From UBA1952 sp965246905 (GTDB taxonomy: Bacteria > Bacteroidota > Bacteroidia > Chitinophagales > Chitinophagaceae): a DNA stretch of 64,000 nt. The position numbers and the translations under genes were made by a program. The first letter of the stretch is position 1; every line of letters begins with the position of its first letter. The stretch is from the NCBI GenBank assembly GCA_965246905.1, contig CBDFFZ010000028.1:1-64000 (forward strand), read 5' to 3'. The notes under the pieces were generated by a model. It did not search any database and was not told the DNA's origin. It saw nothing but the letters and a program-made list of their open reading frames with translations. This document shows positions 32,266 through 41,136 of this stretch, piece by piece.

Positions 32266-34893
32266 ATGGAGAACCAACGCTACAAAGACCTGCTCCACGA
32301 ATACGAGCAGCTTACAGACGAGCAGGCGCGGATAGATGTGTACATAGACATGGCTATGGAAGTGCGCAACTTTGAGGTAGAACGCGCCATTCATATGGCC
32401 GATGAGATCATAGATCGCTCGGATGCAATTGGCCACCGGCTCGGCATTGGCCGCGGGCTAAACCTTAAAGGCTGGTGCAACTGGCGCCTTGGCGTGTATG
32501 ATATTGGCCAGGAGCTGTTAGAGCAGGCAAATAAAATAGCGAGGGAGGTAAAGAATAAGCCGTTGGAAGCACGTGTGCTCAATAATTTCGGCTATATATA
32601 CCGCGATCGCGGCGATCTTGCTACTGCGCTGAGCTATTTTGAAAAAGCGCTTTCCATCAATGAAAAACTGGGCGATGAAGTAACGCAGGCTGTAAATCTA
32701 TCTGCCATATCGTACCTCAACTATGATCTTGCGGATTATGAAAATGCCTTGCAGTTTGCGCTTAAATGCCTACCCATCTTCCAGCGGGCGCAGGATATTC
32801 ACCGGCTTACTACGTTGTATCATATTCTTGGCAATATCTACTTCAAGCTCGAGGATTTTGGCGAGGCCTTACGCTATTTTGAAGAAAACCTGGGGCTCAC
32901 AGAAGCCGGCACGATGACGTATGATATGGCATTGAGCGGACTTGGAAAAGTGTATTATAAGATGCAGCAGTTCGATGTTGCCGAAAAATATTTGGACCAG
33001 GCCCTCAAAGCCGCTGAAGAGTTAGGAAATGTAGAAGTGCAGATCACCAGCACTTTTTACCTCGGGCGGCTACACATGGATGAGGAGCATTTCCGCACGG
33101 CAAGGAAGCATCTTGAGAAAGCCTTTAGCCTGAGTACCGAATATTCCCGCCGCCACGATATTATGAGCGTGCATGAGGTACTGTCGTTACTTTACGACCG
33201 GATGGGCGATATCCCCAAGGCATTTCATCACCTCAAAGAGTTTGAGCGGATCAAAGAGGCGATCTTCCAGCAAACCACTTACAACAAGCTTAGCAATTTA
33301 CAGGTGCGGCAGCAGGTAGAGCTTGCCCAGAAAGAAAAGGAAGTTGCTGAGCGCACAGCCTCACTGAAGCAGCAGTTTATGGCCAATATGAGCCATGAGA
33401 TACGAACACCGATGAATGCCATTGTGGGCATGACCCGCCTGCTACAGAACAAGGAACCACTGCCTGGCCAGCTACGTTACCTCAATGCTATTCAGCAATC
33501 GGCAGACAACCTGCTGGTAATTATCAATGACATTCTTGACTTATCCAAGATTGAAGCCGGTAAAATTATTATAGAGAAGACGGATTTTAACCTTGCGGAA
33601 ACCATACAAAGCATAAGCGATATGCTCATGTTGCGCGCGGAAGAAAAAGGCATCGAACTACGTACATCGATCGACCCGCTTATACCTAGCATGCTTTCCG
33701 GCGACCCTACCCGCATCAACCAGATATTGGTAAACCTGACTGGCAATGCAGTAAAGTTTACAGAACAGGGCTTTGTGGAGATACGCGCAACGCTGCGATC
33801 CAACCGGAATGACCTGTATAAAATACGCTTTGATATTACCGATACCGGCATCGGTATTGCGCCGGATTATGTGGACAGTATTTTTGAGAGTTTCACGCAG
33901 GCCGGCACGGATACAGCCCGTAAATTTGGCGGTACAGGGCTGGGACTAACTATATCAAAACAGCTGGCAACATTGATGAATGGCGATATCACCGTTCGCA
34001 GCGAGCTTGGTAAGGGAACGGTTTTTAGCCTGGAGCTGTCGCTTGGCAAAGCAGAGGAGCATGCCGAGCAAAAACAGGATGATACTGCCGGTGCGCAAAT
34101 ATTGCAGGAATTGAGCGCTATAAAAGTGCTTCTTGTCGAGGATAATGAATTTAACCAGATGGTAGCCGAGGATACGCTCCATGATTTGCTCCCTGGCATC
34201 GTAATAGAAATAGCTGTGAATGGCACAATAGCCATAGAGAAGATCGCGGCTCACGAGTATGACCTCGTGCTTATGGATATTCAAATGCCGGTAATGGACG
34301 GTATTGAGGCTACGCGCCGCATACGCACTACCCTGCCCGCACCGGCAAAAGACGTAAAGATCATTGCTATGACGGCTAATGTACTGCAGGAAGATGTAAA
34401 GCATTATTTCGAGATCGGGATGAACGCCTATGTATCGAAACCTTTTAAAACAGCAGAACTGCTACAGAAAATGGCAGAAGTTTTAAAGGAAAGCAGGCAG
34501 CAGTCATCCCCCAAAGAAAATGCCGTAACTATTATGGAAGAACCGCTGCCAGCATACGTTACAAACAGACAGTTTCTGAATGGTTTTACAAATGGTAATA
34601 AGGAAAAAGTGCAGAAATATATAGGCATGTTTCTTGAAAACGCGCCACGGCTGCTCGCAAATATGGTAGCTGCGCTGGACGCTAAAGACCTTCCTGCCAT
34701 AAAAATTGCCGCACACTCACTTAAACCTCAGCTTTCCTATATGGGTGTAAAAGAAGAAGTAAGCAAGGTTTTTGTGATAGAGCAGCTTGCCGGAGAGGCC
34801 GGGCATGCCCACAGGCTTCCTGGCCTGATTGCCAACCTGAACCGGGTATGCAAAAAAGCTTTCGAAGAGCTGCGGACGGAAGCGGATGTTTGA
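32266..34893 (+). CDS. Cytoplasmic TPR hybrid histidine kinase with receiver and Hpt domains
   Basis: An 875-residue kinase with no signal peptide or membrane helix. Residues about 30-350 form TPR repeats (for example YIYRDRGDLATALSYFEKAL, LYHILGNIYFKLEDFGEALRYF), then a short coiled coil. The kinase core has the H-box MSHEIRTPMN (His near 377), N-box LVNLTGNAVKF, DTGIGI and GGTGLGL. A receiver domain follows (LMDIQMPVMDG, Asp near 671; MTANV; SKPF) and a C-terminal Hpt domain (AAHSLKP, His near 817). So a complete phosphorelay sits in one chain. The receiver protein 50 bases downstream is a likely output partner. Confidence 0.93.
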   Translation: MENQRYKDLLHEYEQLTDEQARIDVYIDMAMEVRNFEVERAIHMADEIIDRSDAIGHRLGIGRGLNLKGWCNWRLGVYDIGQELLEQANKIAREVKNKPLEARVLNNFGYIYRDRGDLATALSYFEKALSINEKLGDEVTQAVNLSAISYLNYDLADYENALQFALKCLPIFQRAQDIHRLTTLYHILGNIYFKLEDFGEALRYFEENLGLTEAGTMTYDMALSGLGKVYYKMQQFDVAEKYLDQALKAAEELGNVEVQITSTFYLGRLHMDEEHFRTARKHLEKAFSLSTEYSRRHDIMSVHEVLSLLYDRMGDIPKAFHHLKEFERIKEAIFQQTTYNKLSNLQVRQQVELAQKEKEVAERTASLKQQFMANMSHEIRTPMNAIVGMTRLLQNKEPLPGQLRYLNAIQQSADNLLVIINDILDLSKIEAGKIIIEKTDFNLAETIQSISDMLMLRAEEKGIELRTSIDPLIPSMLSGDPTRINQILVNLTGNAVKFTEQGFVEIRATLRSNRNDLYKIRFDITDTGIGIAPDYVDSIFESFTQAGTDTARKFGGTGLGLTISKQLATLMNGDITVRSELGKGTVFSLELSLGKAEEHAEQKQDDTAGAQILQELSAIKVLLVEDNEFNQMVAEDTLHDLLPGIVIEIAVNGTIAIEKIAAHEYDLVLMDIQMPVMDGIEATRRIRTTLPAPAKDVKIIAMTANVLQEDVKHYFEIGMNAYVSKPFKTAELLQKMAEVLKESRQQSSPKENAVTIMEEPLPAYVTNRQFLNGFTNGNKEKVQKYIGMFLENAPRLLANMVAALDAKDLPAIKIAAHSLKPQLSYMGVKEEVSKVFVIEQLAGEAGHAHRLPGLIANLNRVCKKAFEELRTEADV

Positions 34894-34943
34894 GATCCAT
34901 AATTAATTGCGTATTTTTCGCGTCAACTGAGCTAAACACTATT

Positions 34944-35456
34944 ATGGCCGCACAAAACCGTTACCTGTTTCTGGTAGATGATGAACCTATCCAGAATGAA
35001 ATGCTGAAGGATTACCTCTCTGAGCGCTTTCTGTATGACGTGAAGGTCTATAATAATGGCGAGGACGCGCTAAAAGCAATAGACAGTCTTAACCCAGAAA
35101 TAGTGGTGCTGGATTACCACCTTAATTCTCAGAACCGCGAAGCGAAGAACGGCGTAGAAATTCTAAAGCAACTAAAAGACAAGCATCCGGAAACCCAAGT
35201 GATCGTGCTCTCCGGCCAGGATAAGATAGAGGTAGCTGTAGATAGCATTAAATACGGCGCTTACGATTATGTGGTAAAAGGGGAAACAGCTTTTTCGAGA
35301 ATGGAAAATGTGCTGAATAATATCAGTGAGCTGCACAAGATGAAAACCATAAATAAAGGTCAGAAGTTAGCTATTGCTATCTTGGCAATCGTTGCCATCG
35401 CGGCGCTGCTCTTTGCATTCTACCTGAAGTATTATACCAATGCTTACCACGGCTAA
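34944..35456 (+). CDS. Response regulator receiver with C-terminal membrane helix
   Basis: A 170-residue protein. The receiver domain is complete: LVDDEP acidic pair, phospho-acceptor Asp57 in EIVVLDYHLN, VLSGQD and YVVKGE with the conserved Lys. Instead of an output domain there is a single membrane helix (LAIAILAIVAIAALLFAFYL) and a short tail. I start it at the ATG at 34944; upstream in-frame sequence lies within the kinase gene. It probably receives phosphate from the neighbouring kinase's Hpt domain. A receiver tethered at the membrane is uncommon; output by protein contact is inferred. Confidence 0.85.
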   Translation: MAAQNRYLFLVDDEPIQNEMLKDYLSERFLYDVKVYNNGEDALKAIDSLNPEIVVLDYHLNSQNREAKNGVEILKQLKDKHPETQVIVLSGQDKIEVAVDSIKYGAYDYVVKGETAFSRMENVLNNISELHKMKTINKGQKLAIAILAIVAIAALLFAFYLKYYTNAYHG

Positions 35457-35475
35457 GGCAATTACCTTTAAAGAG

Positions 35476-35510
35476 AAAACGGCCCGCGAATTATTTCACG
35501 GGCCGTTTTT
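35476..35510 (+). terminator. Intrinsic terminator, bidirectional
   Basis: An 11-bp stem (AAAACGGCCCG with CGGGCCGTTTT), 12-base loop and T-run; placed between the converging regulator and sigma-factor genes, and A-rich on the other flank. Confidence 0.88.
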
Positions 35511-35526
35511 ATTAGGTTGAAACAGG

Positions 35527-36111
35527 TTATCTTAATACTAATTTTTTTTCATTAATAATTCTGCGAAGATTTATCAGACCATAGCGCATACGCCCCAGGG
35601 CCGTATTGATGCTCACACCTGTTACTGCTGCAATTTCCTTAAAGCTCTGCTCACCATAGATGCGCAGGGAGATTACTTCACGCTGCTCTTCAGGCAATTG
35701 CTCAATAAGATGCCGGATGCTTTCATGGGTTTGAAAGCGCTCGATGCGCTCGCCGGCATCGCCTGTGGCAATCGGAATAAGCTCGGAAAGATCGCGCCCA
35801 TCGGGTAGAGTAATGGCTACATTGTTCCGCACCTTGCGGAAGTGATCCATACATAGATTGTGTGCCACCCGCATGGCAAAAGGCAGGAATTTCCCCTGCT
35901 CAGAATAGGCACCGGATTTGATATTGCGGATTATCTTAAGAAAAGCTTCCTGAAAGATATCTTCTGCCAGGTACTTGTCTTTTACCAGCATAACGATGCC
36001 GGTGTACATTTTGTCCTTATTGCGGTTTACCAATAGCTCAATAGCCGCGCCATTGCCTGATTGATATAACTGGATCAGCTCTGCGTCTGTGAGTTGATGA
36101 ATAGATATCAT
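35527..36111 (-). CDS. Sigma-70 family (ECF-type) RNA polymerase sigma factor
   Basis: A 194-residue sigma factor. Region 2 includes YLAEDIFQEAFLKIIRNI and FLPFAMRVAHNLCMDHFRK; region 4 includes LPEEQREVISLRIYGEQSFKEIAAVTGVSINTALGRMRYGL. No anti-sigma gene is adjacent. This form, with a long segment between regions 2 and 4 (about 40 residues), resembles the conserved ECF-like factors of Bacteroidota that stand alone. It starts at the ATG at 36109-36111, with a 21-nt hairpin region in its 5' leader. The targets are unknown. Confidence 0.88.
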   Translation of the reverse strand: MISIHQLTDAELIQLYQSGNGAAIELLVNRNKDKMYTGIVMLVKDKYLAEDIFQEAFLKIIRNIKSGAYSEQGKFLPFAMRVAHNLCMDHFRKVRNNVAITLPDGRDLSELIPIATGDAGERIERFQTHESIRHLIEQLPEEQREVISLRIYGEQSFKEIAAVTGVSINTALGRMRYGLINLRRIINEKKLVLR

Positions 36112-36445
36112 ACTGCTCTTATGTAATTTTTCAGGGCAACAATGCCCTGAGGATTCATATAATAAAGAGTAGAAATGTGTATCTATAAGCAGTGTTTAGA
36201 AAATGTTAACGGAAGAGTGGTTACTTTATTATAAAAACTTGAAAAAGTTAAAAAATAATTGGCAGGATACGATATTGCAGCACCTGTTCGTTTATTATAG
36301 TTTGGCTTCTCAGAAATATAGACGTAAACGGGAGATGCCACGTTGGTAAAATGCTAAAAGAATATTAAAAGTGATAGTTGCATGACTTTACCACAACTAT
36401 GGTAGAAAAGCCGGCGAATTATTCCCTCTAAATTACGGTTGCTGA
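36112..36445. other. Gene-free leader region of the sigma-factor gene
   Basis: An AT-rich stretch of 334 bases with no credible gene. It contains a hairpin CAGGGCA/TGCCCTG with ACAA loop (36132-36149), 21 bases from the sigma-factor start codon, and an imperfect palindrome TTTACCA...TGGTAGAAA around 36385-36405. Both could act in regulation; neither matches a known RNA family. Confidence 0.5.
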
Positions 36446-36859
36446 CTACTCCCAGATGTATTGCTTTTTGTTAAGCAGGGTAGCTTCGCCGGCAATGGTT
36501 TGGTCTCCGGTGGCAACATCATACACCGCGCATTCATAAGTAATACGGTTCTTTTCGGGGAAAATTTCCTTCACTTTCACCACAGCCTCATATTCGCTGT
36601 CAGCAAACATAGGTTTTAGCCATTTCATACTTTGATTGAGATATACATGGCCATCGTAATACCAAAGCGAGCCGAATATTTTTGTAAATACACTTGCACC
36701 AAGAAATCCATGCATGATACGGCGGCCAAACATGCTTGCCTTTCCGGCGGCCTCATCGATATGCAGGGGATTAGTATCGCCACTCACACGGGCATAATCA
36801 TTCACATCCTGTTGGGTATAAGAAAATTTATGGCGAAACTCGTCTCCTATTTTTAGCAT
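36446..36859 (-). CDS. MaoC-like (R)-specific enoyl-CoA hydratase
   Basis: A 137-residue hotdog protein. It has the MaoC/R-hydratase signature: ARVSGDTNPLHID (catalytic Asp and His) and FGRRIMHGFLGASVF. Such enzymes hydrate trans-2-enoyl-CoA to (R)-3-hydroxyacyl-CoA or act in related dehydrations. It is alone on the minus strand, divergent from the dcw cluster. The start ATG is at 36857-36859. The physiological pathway cannot be told from the neighbours. Confidence 0.88.
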   Translation of the reverse strand: MLKIGDEFRHKFSYTQQDVNDYARVSGDTNPLHIDEAAGKASMFGRRIMHGFLGASVFTKIFGSLWYYDGHVYLNQSMKWLKPMFADSEYEAVVKVKEIFPEKNRITYECAVYDVATGDQTIAGEATLLNKKQYIWE

Positions 36860-36980
36860 TTGGAAATAGATTTAAAGATTACGGCGCCAAAATAAGAAAA
36901 TTGATCGTGGCGAGAAAGCATTATGCATTTTTTGCCTGATAAAAGATGGAACAATCCGCTGAAAGTCAAGCTGCATAAGC

Positions 36981-37010
36981 GTATCCACAAGTTATCCACA
37001 TCTATTCACA
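36981..37010 (+). promoter_or_regulatory. Three DnaA-box-like 9-mers upstream of mraZ
   Basis: GTATCCACA (36981-36989), TTATCCACA (36992-37000, a perfect consensus box) and CTATTCACA (37002-37010), all in the same direction with starts 11 and 10 bases apart. An AT-rich stretch follows. Binding by DnaA is inferred from the 9-mers only. Confidence 0.45.
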
Positions 37011-37094
37011 TCCTGACCGCATAATTAAAAATTAAAACCACTGTAAATCAATGTAAAAGCATAGCATGCAAGGCATTATAAAAGTGCGTGAGCG

Positions 37095-37136
37095 GTGGAA
37101 AAATAAGCCTTCAGATCATAGTGGGAGAAAGTGGGA
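37095..37136 (+). promoter_or_regulatory. Candidate MraZ operator and dcw promoter region
   Basis: GTGGGA occurs at 37121-37126 and 37131-37136, exactly 10 bases apart, with a weaker GTGGAA at 37095-37100. MraZ of other bacteria binds several GTGGG-type boxes at 10-base spacing upstream of its own gene. A TTACTTTG box at 37144-37151 could be the -7 element. Confidence 0.6.
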
Positions 37137-37175
37137 AAACGTGTTACTTTGTGTCGTTATCCTGATTTAATCACC

Positions 37176-37643
37176 ATGCACCACTTCATCGGAGAATACG
37201 AAGTAGCTATAGATGCCAAAGGCCGCTTCCTGCTGCCTGCAGGCTTCCGCAAGCAACTTCCCGAGGATGCAGGTACCAAATTTGTGATCAACCGTGGCTT
37301 TGAGCAATGCCTTACCCTGTACCCGATGGATACCTGGAATGCGCTTGCTGAGGAACTCAATAAGCTGAATGACTTTAACCCTAAAGCCCGTGAGTTTAAG
37401 CGTCTTTTCCTTAATGGCGCTAATATGGTAGAACTGGATGGCGCAGGCCGTATGCTGCTATCGAAGCCGCAGATGGAATTTGCAGGGATCAAAAAAGACA
37501 TAGTTTTAAGCTTGCAGGGCAACAAGGCCGAGCTATGGGATAAAGATACTTATTATGAGTATCTCCGTCAGCGCAGCGGTTCATTCAGTCATCTTGCCGA
37601 AGAAGTTGCAGGGGGTGCATTTTTTAATTCTTTAAATGGATAA
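37176..37643 (+). CDS. mraZ: Transcriptional regulator MraZ
   Basis: A 155-residue MraZ with the two SpoVT/AbrB-like halves: GEYEVAIDAKGRFLLPAGFR at the N-terminus and NMVELDGAGRMLLSKPQMEFAGI in the middle, each with the DxxGRxxLP-like core. MraZ is a DNA-binding regulator that represses its own dcw operon. I start at ATG 37176, where the family sequence begins; candidate operators lie 40-80 bases upstream. It is the first gene of the division and wall cluster and is followed after three bases by rsmH. Confidence 0.93.
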   Translation: MHHFIGEYEVAIDAKGRFLLPAGFRKQLPEDAGTKFVINRGFEQCLTLYPMDTWNALAEELNKLNDFNPKAREFKRLFLNGANMVELDGAGRMLLSKPQMEFAGIKKDIVLSLQGNKAELWDKDTYYEYLRQRSGSFSHLAEEVAGGAFFNSLNG

Positions 37644-37646
37644 AAA

Positions 37647-38555
37647 ATGCAGGCTCCCACTTTTTACCACACTACCGTCCTTTTAGAGGAAGCTGTCGCC
37701 GGTTTGGCTATTAAATCCAACGGCGTTTATGTAGATGCCACCTTTGGCGGCGGCGGGCACAGCAGGGAAATTTTAAAAACCCTGGGGCCGAAAGGAAAGC
37801 TATTTGCCTTCGATCAAGACGCTGATGCCTGGCGTAATAAGCCGGATGATGCCCGGATCATCGCCATTACCGAAAACTTCCGCTATATGCGCCGTTTCCT
37901 GCGCCTTCATGGCCATGAGCAGGTTGATGGCATTCTTGCAGATCTTGGAGTAAGCTCCTGGCAGTTTGATACGGCGGAACGCGGCTTTTCCACCCGCTTC
38001 GATGGCCCGCTGGATATGCGCATGGACAACCGCATGGAAAAAACGGCTGCGCATGTGCTTAGCACTTATTCGGAGAAAGAGCTGCACCGCATTTTTGAAC
38101 AGTACGGCGAGGTGCGCAATTCGCGCGAACTGGCCAAATATATAACCACACACCGCGGCGGCTCAAAGCTGGCGGATATAGACAGCCTGAAATCGCTCAT
38201 CACACCGATCATGAAAGGCAACCCTGCCAAGTATCTCGCGCAGCTTTTTCAGGCGCTGCGCATTGAAGTGAATGAAGAGTTGGACGTGCTGAAGGAATTT
38301 TTAACGCAAAGCCCGGCATGTTTGAAACCGGGCGGAAGGCTCAGCATAATCTCCTTTCACTCGCTGGAGGACCGCCTGGTAAAAACATTTATGAAAGGGG
38401 GGATGTGGGAGATAGCACTGGATGATTTTGGCCGCCCTACTGCCAGCCAAGTGCTAAAACCGATGAATGCTAAGCCTATTGAGCCAACTGAAGAAGAAAT
38501 AGCCGCAAACCCACGTAGCCGCAGCGCCCGCCTGCGTATAGCCGAAAAATTATGA
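37647..38555 (+). CDS. rsmH: 16S rRNA (cytosine-1402-N4) methyltransferase RsmH
   Basis: A 302-residue RsmH (MraW). It opens with HTTVLLEEAVAGL, has the SAM site YVDATFGGGGHSREIL, ADLGVSSWQFD, ERGFSTRFDGPLDMRMD, and a late SIISFHSLEDRLVKTF. It methylates N4 of C1402 in the 30S P site. The gene starts three bases after mraZ, and its end overlaps ftsL by four bases (ATGA), the usual arrangement of the cluster. Confidence 0.96.
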   Translation: MQAPTFYHTTVLLEEAVAGLAIKSNGVYVDATFGGGGHSREILKTLGPKGKLFAFDQDADAWRNKPDDARIIAITENFRYMRRFLRLHGHEQVDGILADLGVSSWQFDTAERGFSTRFDGPLDMRMDNRMEKTAAHVLSTYSEKELHRIFEQYGEVRNSRELAKYITTHRGGSKLADIDSLKSLITPIMKGNPAKYLAQLFQALRIEVNEELDVLKEFLTQSPACLKPGGRLSIISFHSLEDRLVKTFMKGGMWEIALDDFGRPTASQVLKPMNAKPIEPTEEEIAANPRSRSARLRIAEKL

Positions 38556-38932
38556 GCAAAGCGCAGCCTATAGAAAATCCGCCACAGGCACCAGTACCGG
38601 AGATCATTACTCCGGCGCAGCGTATCCGTGCCGACTGGAAAGCATTGGTAAACAGGCTTACTTATAAAGGCATTGTAAATAATGTGCCGTTTGTAGCCTT
38701 CGTAGCGTTGCTCTGCATTATCTATATAGCTAATAACCACCGCGCAGTGGAAACACAACGGGAGTTGAATAAGGACCAGCAAATACTGAAGGAGCTCAAT
38801 TGGCGCAAAAATGATATCCGGAACCGGTTGATGAATGCAGGAATGGAAACGGAAATGATCAAAAGGGGTGAGGCACAGGGCCTGAAACCTTTACTGCTGC
38901 CAGCTTACAGTATTGTAGTTGACAGTATATAG
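38552..38932 (+). CDS. ftsL: FtsL-like division protein
   Basis: A 126-residue single-pass membrane protein: cytoplasmic N-terminus, helix at about 48-65 (VPFVAFVALLCIIYIANNHR), then a periplasmic coiled coil (AVETQRELNKDQQILKELNWRKNDIRNRL). Size, topology and place between rsmH and ftsI identify it as FtsL, whose sequence is poorly conserved. FtsL joins FtsQ and FtsB in activating septal wall synthesis. It starts in an ATGA overlap with rsmH. Confidence 0.85.
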   Translation: MSKAQPIENPPQAPVPEIITPAQRIRADWKALVNRLTYKGIVNNVPFVAFVALLCIIYIANNHRAVETQRELNKDQQILKELNWRKNDIRNRLMNAGMETEMIKRGEAQGLKPLLLPAYSIVVDSI

Positions 38933-39013
38933 ATCAATGCGGAAAGACAAACGAGACGCTTAGGAGTTAAATTTATTACACATTATTATATAATCACATT
39001 TGCACATTAAGAA

Positions 39014-41128
39014 GTGAATATTAAGAAAGACATACGGTTCCGAGTTTACGTTGCCTTCACCTGCATCTGCCTGCTGGGGCTTGCCATTATTTTAAAGGCG
39101 GCATCTATCCAGATGAAAGATGGAGCAGAGCTGCGCAGGCAGGCTTTCAATATGCACATGCGCACGGATACCATGTTTGCAGAGCGCGGCAATATTTATA
39201 CAGAAGACGGTCATCTGCTTTGCTCCTCAATCCCGCAGTTTGATATTCACCTTGATTTCAGTGTCCTTAAAAAGGATACTTTTTATAAATACGTAGATAC
39301 ATTGTCGCTGGCGGTAAGCGCCATACTGCAGGCAAAAACTGCCGCTGCCTATAGGGCTGAATTCATACAGGCTTATGAGGATACCAGCCGCTATTATTTT
39401 TTAAGCAAGAATACACCTTATGATCGTTATCAGGCCCTGCGCAGCCTTCCCGTTTTTAAGAAAGGAAAGCGCAAAGGCGGATTCATCGCCGAGTCCAAGA
39501 TCAAGCGTATCAATCCGTATGATATGCTGGCAAAGCGTACGATAGGGCTATGGCGGATGAATGCGCAATCTGTAGGCCTTGAAGCCACTTATGATAGCGT
39601 GCTCCAGGGCGATAATGGCCACCGCATCGTGCAGAAAATGACCGGCGGCGTGGAAGTGCCCATCGAGGGCTCCGAAACAGACCCGCAGAATGGCTATGAT
39701 ATTGTATCGACCCTCGATCTCGGTATTCAGAATGTAGCCGAGCATTCCCTGCAAAGCATCCTGCAACAATATGAATGCCTTAATGGTACCGCTATTGTTA
39801 TGGAAGTACAAACCGGCAAGATCCGCGCAATGGTAAACCTGGGCCGCAATATGGAAACCGGCGAGTATGCAGAAGACCAGAACTATGCGATGATGCGCGC
39901 AGAACCAGGCTCAACCTTTAAGCTGATGACTTTGCTATCCCTGCTCAATGATGGTTATATCAATGTGGATGACAATGTTGATTGCCATAACGGGGCCTAC
40001 CAGTTTGGAAAACGCACGATGCATGACTCACATCATGGTCTGGGTACCATGCCAATCTGGAAAGCCTATGCACATTCTTCCAACGTCGGCATGGCTTACC
40101 TCGCTTACACCCATTATTTCAAGGATCCGGAAAAATATGTAAAGCATCTTGAGGATTTTGGTATCGATCAGCGCACGGGCATAGACATTCTGGGCGAGCA
40201 GAAACCGGAGATGATCAAGCCGGGCTCTAAAGACTGGAACACAATTGCCACCCTTCCCTGGATGGCTACCGGATATGGTGTGCTGATAACGCCGCTGCGC
40301 ACCTGCATGATGTATAATGCCATTGCAAACGGCGGCCGCCTGATGAAGCCCTACCTGATCTCATCCATACAGGAATATGGTAAGGACATACGCAGGTTTG
40401 AGCCGACCGTGCTTAACGAACATCTGGGCGATAGCAGCACGATTGCACAGCTACAGAAATGCATGAAAGAAGTAGTGCTGGACGGAACCGGTAAAGGCAT
40501 CAGATCGCCACACTACGAGATTGCCGGAAAGACAGGAACGGCGCAGGTAGCGGATAAGATCGGTGGCCGCTGGTATGGCTATAAGGATGGCGTTTACCAG
40601 GGCTCCTTCGTAGGGTTTTTCCCGGCAAACAAGCCGCGCTATACGATGATGGTGATGATCCGTACTAAGCCACATGCCGGCGCTTATTATGGTGGCGCTA
40701 TTGCCGCACCGGTGTTCCGTATGATCTCCGATAAGATCTTTGCCACGGGCATGGGCTCCTGGGGCGGCCCGCTGGATAGTATCGCAGCAAACAGCCCAAA
40801 GCAATTGTATGGACGCCAGGCTACCGGCGCGAGCTATGAACTATTGCTGCAATCACTGGGTATGAAAGTGCAGCAGCATGCCGCCCGCAAAACAAGCATC
40901 GCGCAGCTAAGCCTCGACTCCAACAAAAATATCTCCCTTAAAGAAAAGCCGGTGATCAAAGGCATTATACCGGATGTAACCGGTATGGGCCTACGCGATG
41001 CTGTTTATATTCTGGAGAATGAAGGCCTGCATGTGCAGATACAGGGCAGCGGTACCGTACAGGTACAATCCATTGCACCGGGTGTGCCGTCCGTAAAAGG
41101 GCAATCCATCATCTTACAACTCAGCTAA
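39014..41128 (+). CDS. ftsI: Septal penicillin-binding protein 3 (FtsI) with C-terminal PASTA domain
   Basis: A 704-residue class B transpeptidase. A membrane helix near residues 10-30 is followed by the dimerisation domain and the transpeptidase with S-x-x-K (EPGSTFKL, Ser near 300), S-x-N (HSSNVGM, near 355) and K-T-G (AGKTGTAQ, near 506). A single PASTA domain ends the protein (IPDVTGMGLRDAVYILENEG). FtsI cross-links septal peptidoglycan with FtsW. It starts at GTG 39014; the 80-base gap upstream is AT-rich. PASTA tails are regular in this phylum's FtsI. Confidence 0.94.
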   Translation: MNIKKDIRFRVYVAFTCICLLGLAIILKAASIQMKDGAELRRQAFNMHMRTDTMFAERGNIYTEDGHLLCSSIPQFDIHLDFSVLKKDTFYKYVDTLSLAVSAILQAKTAAAYRAEFIQAYEDTSRYYFLSKNTPYDRYQALRSLPVFKKGKRKGGFIAESKIKRINPYDMLAKRTIGLWRMNAQSVGLEATYDSVLQGDNGHRIVQKMTGGVEVPIEGSETDPQNGYDIVSTLDLGIQNVAEHSLQSILQQYECLNGTAIVMEVQTGKIRAMVNLGRNMETGEYAEDQNYAMMRAEPGSTFKLMTLLSLLNDGYINVDDNVDCHNGAYQFGKRTMHDSHHGLGTMPIWKAYAHSSNVGMAYLAYTHYFKDPEKYVKHLEDFGIDQRTGIDILGEQKPEMIKPGSKDWNTIATLPWMATGYGVLITPLRTCMMYNAIANGGRLMKPYLISSIQEYGKDIRRFEPTVLNEHLGDSSTIAQLQKCMKEVVLDGTGKGIRSPHYEIAGKTGTAQVADKIGGRWYGYKDGVYQGSFVGFFPANKPRYTMMVMIRTKPHAGAYYGGAIAAPVFRMISDKIFATGMGSWGGPLDSIAANSPKQLYGRQATGASYELLLQSLGMKVQQHAARKTSIAQLSLDSNKNISLKEKPVIKGIIPDVTGMGLRDAVYILENEGLHVQIQGSGTVQVQSIAPGVPSVKGQSIILQLS

Positions 41129-41136
41129 ACAATACG

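Noticed and set aside
35527..36111. Anti-sigma/ECF pair with a FecR-type partner
   Set aside because: No FecR or anti-sigma gene lies beside the sigma factor; the neighbours are a convergent regulator and a MaoC-like enzyme.
36981..37060. Chromosomal origin (oriC)
   Set aside because: Only one perfect DnaA box, and dnaA/dnaN/gidA genes are absent; kept only as a possible regulatory cluster.
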